DNA from: JAYFQE01 sp034927345
GTDB taxonomy: Bacteria; Bacillota; Clostridia; Saccharofermentanales; UBA5734
Assembly (NCBI GenBank): GCA_034927345.1
Contig: JAYFQE010000007.1
Coordinates: forward strand, 56,561-120,560
DNA length: 64,000 nt
Direction of reading: 5' to 3'
Numbering within the stretch: the first letter of the stretch is position 1; every line of letters starts with the position of its first letter. Positions 60,692-64,000 of this stretch are shown in pieces. The notes below the pieces were generated by a model. That model was not told the DNA's origin. It saw nothing but the letters and a program-made list of their open reading frames with translations, and did no database searches. Position numbers and translations under genes: made by a program.

Positions 60692-61918
60692 TCATACGTC
60701 TCCTCTGGCGCGAAGCAGAAACAGGCCGCCGAAAGCATGAATACAGCCGCCGTCAAGGCAGCGTTTTTTCAACGCCCGCATCAGCCTCGTGTCCTCGGGT
60801 AAATCCTCGAACCGCTCGAACGGCTTGATGAACACGAATGAGAATATTTCCTTACCCGCGCTTAGCAGCGGGAAGGTGTGATAAGGCTTTTGGAAGTTGA
60901 CGATGTTCGGCGCGCCGCCGCATATGGCGTCGATACGTTTATCCATCAGCCATGAACAGCAGATCATCGCCTTCGGCTGAAACTCCGGGAAACAGCATCC
61001 CAGCACCTCCAGCGCCTCGGCGTATGAATCGTCGCCCGCATTGCCGCCGAGCTTCGCGCCGCGCGGGATGTGTATGCTCAGCACCGGGTCGCCCGGCATG
61101 AGCGCCGTCACCCACTCCGACTTCGGGTAACACGCCGGTTTTCCGGAGCAGAAGCCCATTCCGTCACAAGGAAATCCGGCGTAAAAGGCATCAGATTCTG
61201 TGAACGCGGCGTCATAGGCGCCGCCGTCGTCCGTGTAGCCCGCCGAGCCGAGTATCATGCCCTCGCGGTGCATACGGGCGTTGTAAGGCAGTACAGCGGT
61301 CTCGTCGGTCGTTTTGTTTTTTAACGCCACGGCGTAGGACGGAAAATATCTGCGTTCAAAATTAAGCTCCCCGAAGCGAATGATCGTCGCGTCGATAAAG
61401 TGCTGGAGCCAGCCGAAGTACGTCTGATCAACCGCCGGGCGGCCGAATCGCAGCTCAAAAATATTGACACAGGCCTCGAATTCCCTGAATACCCCGCGGA
61501 TATAACGCTCCGGCAAATGATGGGCACGCAGCAGCGCGGCTGTATCATCCATCATCGGCAGCATCGCGAGCAGCGAAGCGAAGTCGAACGCCGGATCGGG
61601 CTCGCCCTTCCATGGAATCGCCACTTTATCGGCCGTCTGCAGGAAACGACCGCGGTCGCTCATCGCACGGCCGAGCAGATTCGCGTAACGCAACAGCGGC
61701 TTGTTTTTTAGCAGTGCGCGCGCTCCGGCAAGCACAGGCTCAAGTTGGCGGGTAAACAGGCCATATCTGCCGCTGATGCTCCGTATATACGTTTCTTCGG
61801 CAATCAGCGTGCTGTCCAGCGAACCGTCGGCTGCACAATCGTCGTACAGGGACGGAAAATATTCAGGATATGATTTGACAAAAACTGCATCAGCGCACTC
61901 GGTAAAGTTAAGCTGCAT
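60692..61918 (-). CDS. Acyltransferase-domain protein (DUF5596 plus GNAT-like C-terminal)
   Basis: A 408-residue soluble protein. The N-terminal half (about 1-150) resembles DUF5596, an N-terminal partner of acyltransferases. The C-terminal half (about 180-380) resembles the GNAT-like C-terminal domain, with GDPVLSIHIPRGAKLGG (about 279-295) and FPEFQPKAMICCSWLMDKRIDAI (about 314-336). I recall this pairing from Lachnospiraceae-type genomes; its chemistry is not established. GAGAGG precedes the start. It is divergent from the DUF4091 gene, and the 230-base gap holds promoters for both. Confidence 0.72.
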   Translation of the reverse strand: MQLNFTECADAVFVKSYPEYFPSLYDDCAADGSLDSTLIAEETYIRSISGRYGLFTRQLEPVLAGARALLKNKPLLRYANLLGRAMSDRGRFLQTADKVAIPWKGEPDPAFDFASLLAMLPMMDDTAALLRAHHLPERYIRGVFREFEACVNIFELRFGRPAVDQTYFGWLQHFIDATIIRFGELNFERRYFPSYAVALKNKTTDETAVLPYNARMHREGMILGSAGYTDDGGAYDAAFTESDAFYAGFPCDGMGFCSGKPACYPKSEWVTALMPGDPVLSIHIPRGAKLGGNAGDDSYAEALEVLGCCFPEFQPKAMICCSWLMDKRIDAICGGAPNIVNFQKPYHTFPLLSAGKEIFSFVFIKPFERFEDLPEDTRLMRALKKRCLDGGCIHAFGGLFLLRARGDV

Positions 61919-61984
61919 AATATCCTCTCATTTCGATTGGAAAGTCATTGGCGATATCCGATTAATGCAGTATGCATTTATTTT

Positions 61985-62012
61985 ATTCTAGCACGCGCGA
62001 ATAACAATACAA
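61985..62012 (-). promoter_or_regulatory. Candidate promoter of the acyltransferase-like gene
   Basis: Minus-strand TTGTAT and TAGAAT are separated by 16 bases, ending about 66 bases before the start codon. Confidence 0.45.
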
Positions 62013-62048
62013 TATCTTATATGATTCTCTCGGAATTTTTGGATATGC

Positions 62049-62054
62049 TATAAT
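62049..62054 (+). promoter_or_regulatory. Extended -10 of the DUF4091 gene
   Basis: TGC-TATAAT about 95 bases upstream of the DUF4091 gene, without a clear -35. Confidence 0.45.
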
Positions 62055-62148
62055 CAACTCAATAGTTATACAAACTTTTAAACGCTTATCCCTATTCTGC
62101 GGACAGTTGTTTCATTAAACTGACGATCATTCAGAAAGGAATACCCAA

Positions 62149-63714
62149 ATGAGCAGCAAATATCAAATATTCTCAGACAATGAATGGATCTACCCCGATA
62201 GTGTGATTACCGCAAGAAACAGCGCAAATCTGTATGCAGCGCGCGGCAGCGACGTCTGCTTTCAGGTACTCTGCGACCTGGCGCTTGCAGGCAGCGAAAC
62301 CGTCGCGTACGAATGTATGGGCCTTGAATGTGAGCCGGTCGTCTATCAATTGCTTCCCGCGCATGTCGGCATGAACAGTGACGCTAAATTATTTACGACC
62401 ACAGATTATGAAAGCGTGAAACACTTTGTAACCCGTCGTGCGCCATTTGACGTTTACGAGGTCACGCGTCCGCTCGACGACGGGACGCTGGTAAAGGGAC
62501 GCGCGGCGTTTTATATCCGTCTCAACATAGCCCCCGACGCCGCGCCGGGACAGTATAACGGCAGCCTGACAATAAAAATCGCCGGCGAGCCGCTCGAACT
62601 ACCCATTTCGCTGAAAATCTATCAAACAACAATCCCGCCGCTGAGTGACACCGACTTTCACATGGTAAACTGGATTTACTACGATAAGCTCGCCGAGCAG
62701 CACAACACCGAATTGTGGTCGGACAGCTACCGCGAGCTGCTCGGAAAGTACTTCGAAAACCAGCTCGATATGCGCAACGACTATTTAATGATTCCTTCCG
62801 GCGTGCCGGTACGCGATGGAGACGGCAAGGTAGTGGATTTTGACTTTGCCAACGCCGAATATGTCGGAAATATGGCGCTCGAATACGGTTTTAAGTACAT
62901 CATGGGCGGCTTCGTGGCCCGTTTCCAACAATGGGACAATGACGAGCAGTTTCTGCTCTGGGACCGGGAAATCGGCATCACGACTATCGAGGGTTACCGT
63001 CAGCTGAAAACATATTTTACCCGCGCGTGGGAATGCGTGGAAAAGAACGGCTGGCGCGACCGTTATATGCAGTGTCTGGTCGACGAGCCTCAATTCCCGA
63101 ACAGTCTTTCCTATCGTGCATTGTCCTGCATCTGCCGCAAGCTTATGCCGGGCGTTAAGATCAACGATCCGGTAGAAACAACGGAAATTGCGGGCGCGCT
63201 GGATGTCTGGGCCGTGAAGCAAGCGGTCTACGAGAAGCACATCGACAAGTTTCGTCAGCTCCAGGACTTAGGCGAGGTGCTATGGCTGTACACCTGCGGT
63301 TTCCCGGCCGGCGCGACGATGAACCGCATTCTGGATCTGCCGCTGACAGTAAGCCGGCTGCCAATGTGGTTATGCTACAAATATAACGCGCCGGGCTTTC
63401 TGCACTGGGGCTATCATCTTCATAATCCGGAGACCTGGGATGAAACCTGTTACCGCGTCGGCGACAACCGTATGTATCCGGCGGGCAACTCATTTGTGGT
63501 CTATCCGGGCGACGGGAGGCCATGGTACAGTGTGCGCGGTCATTCTCAGCGGGCTGGCGCATACGACTACGAGTTATTTAACCAGCTCGGGCAGCGTGAC
63601 CGCAATAAAGCAATAGAGCTGATCGAGAAAGTCTGCCGCGGTTTCGACGATTACGATCCATCGAGCGAACGATTCGACACTGTGCGGCATGAGTTGCTGG
63701 AAGCTTTAGGATAA
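62149..63714 (+). CDS. DUF4091 glycoside-hydrolase-like protein
   Basis: A 521-residue cytoplasmic protein. The N-terminal 160 residues form a beta-sandwich (ending GSLTIKIAGEPLELPISLKIYQTT). The remaining part (about 180-500) is a probable TIM barrel in the DUF4091 group of glycosidase-like proteins. VDEPQFPNSLSYRAL (about 306-320) supplies an Asp-Glu pair in the usual acid/base position, and FLHWGYHLHNP (about 422-432) lies near the end of the barrel. There is no signal peptide. AAAGGA precedes the ATG. No sugar transporter is adjacent, so the substrate is unknown. Confidence 0.8.
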   Translation: MSSKYQIFSDNEWIYPDSVITARNSANLYAARGSDVCFQVLCDLALAGSETVAYECMGLECEPVVYQLLPAHVGMNSDAKLFTTTDYESVKHFVTRRAPFDVYEVTRPLDDGTLVKGRAAFYIRLNIAPDAAPGQYNGSLTIKIAGEPLELPISLKIYQTTIPPLSDTDFHMVNWIYYDKLAEQHNTELWSDSYRELLGKYFENQLDMRNDYLMIPSGVPVRDGDGKVVDFDFANAEYVGNMALEYGFKYIMGGFVARFQQWDNDEQFLLWDREIGITTIEGYRQLKTYFTRAWECVEKNGWRDRYMQCLVDEPQFPNSLSYRALSCICRKLMPGVKINDPVETTEIAGALDVWAVKQAVYEKHIDKFRQLQDLGEVLWLYTCGFPAGATMNRILDLPLTVSRLPMWLCYKYNAPGFLHWGYHLHNPETWDETCYRVGDNRMYPAGNSFVVYPGDGRPWYSVRGHSQRAGAYDYELFNQLGQRDRNKAIELIEKVCRGFDDYDPSSERFDTVRHELLEALG

Positions 63715-63738
63715 ACCCTATCAACATTAGAATATGAT

Positions 63739-63773
63739 AAAAGCCTTGAATATTTATTGTATTCAAGGCTTTT
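63739..63773. terminator. Bidirectional terminator between DUF4091 gene and rRNA operon
   Basis: AAAAGCCTTGAATA pairs perfectly with TATTCAAGGCTTTT around a short loop. The arms themselves give T runs on both strands. It closes the DUF4091 gene on the plus strand and the 5S-tRNA-Asn transcript on the minus strand. Confidence 0.9.
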
Positions 63774-63781
63774 GTCATATG

Positions 63782-63857
63782 TGGCTCCTCAAGTAGGACT
63801 CGAACCTACGACCCTGCGGTTAACAGCCGCATGCTCTACCAGCTGAGCTATTGAGGA
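63782..63857 (-). tRNA. tRNA-Asn (anticodon GTT), CCA encoded
   Basis: Minus-strand cloverleaf. The acceptor pairs TCCTCAA with TTGAGGA, the discriminator is G followed by CCA, the D arm is GCTCAGCTGGTAGAGC, and the anticodon stem TGCGG/CCGCA has loop CTGTTAA (anticodon GTT). The T arm is GTAGG-TTCGAGT-CCTAC. It lies 7 bases downstream of the 5S rRNA and is part of the rRNA operon. Confidence 0.97.
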
Positions 63858-63864
63858 ATATAAA

Positions 63865-63982
<118 letters not shown>

Positions 63983-64000
63983 AGGAAGAGGGGAAAGATT

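Overview
The window looks like chromosome of an anaerobic Bacillota (Clostridia-like) bacterium. The signs are strong AGGAGG-type ribosome binding sites, RNase J, a bifunctional Rel, an AraR-type GntR/LacI hybrid regulator, ROK and PocR-AraC regulators, a QueT-type ECF transporter component and an HPr-kinase-like lasso peptide kinase. I cannot name the genus. Most of the DNA is moderately GC-rich. The stretch from about 26.6 to 32.8 kb, and the small gene at 39.5 kb, are visibly richer in A+T and carry accessory genes.

Layout. 0-12 kb: 3' part of rnj, a corrinoid protein with its PocR-AraC regulator, then a minus-strand housekeeping block (rpsU, yqeY, recJ, rel; HIT protein; alaS). 12.3-17.7 kb: a plus-strand operon of a DUF1015 protein, an FAD oxidoreductase and a large DUF2298 membrane protein, closed by a bidirectional terminator. 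17.8-26.3 kb: serA and a class V aminotransferase (serine synthesis), a PP2C-like/TM/LysM protein, a membrane-anchored RCC1 beta-propeller and a DUF2207 membrane protein. 26.5 kb: tRNA-Ala(CGC) with a consensus promoter and terminator. 26.8-32.8 kb: accessory island with a GDPD, a GNAT protein and a phosphorylated-lasso-peptide type gene cluster (precursor on the plus strand; cyclase, PqqD-like RRE protein and HPr-kinase-like kinase on the minus strand). The island also holds 3' remnants of a sulfotransferase and of an ABC transporter, and no B2 peptidase.

32.8-39.4 kb: a carbohydrate operon (two tandem MtlD-like dehydrogenases, FGGY kinase, zinc alcohol dehydrogenase, ROK repressor) divergent from a UlaG-like metallo-hydrolase. 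The shared control region is a perfect 39-bp palindrome that also holds two mirror-image promoters. 39.5-46.9 kb: a small GNAT protein, a 1153-residue protein of unknown function that may be carbohydrate-active, a J-domain protein, an amidohydrolase and an acyl-CoA ligase. 47-52.2 kb: an L-arabinose operon (araR-araB-isomerase-araD) with a recognisable promoter and AraR-type operator, in which a FucI-like isomerase stands where araA would be expected. 52.4-57.4 kb: radA, ispD, a divergent ispF, an AMP-dependent ligase and an XRE-cupin regulator. 57.6-60.6 kb: a cysteine-free thioredoxin-fold lipoprotein, an Mrp ATPase, a methyltransferase, QueT and a small membrane protein. 60.7-63.7 kb: an acyltransferase-like protein divergent from a DUF4091 protein. 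The right edge is the distal end of an rRNA operon on the minus strand (5S rRNA, tRNA-Asn).

The most interesting element is the lasso peptide locus. The 44-residue precursor ends in serine, the residue phosphorylated by this kinase class in paeninodin-type systems. Its predicted core alternates Glu at every second position from 5 to 13. The cluster appears partly decayed or dependent on genes elsewhere.
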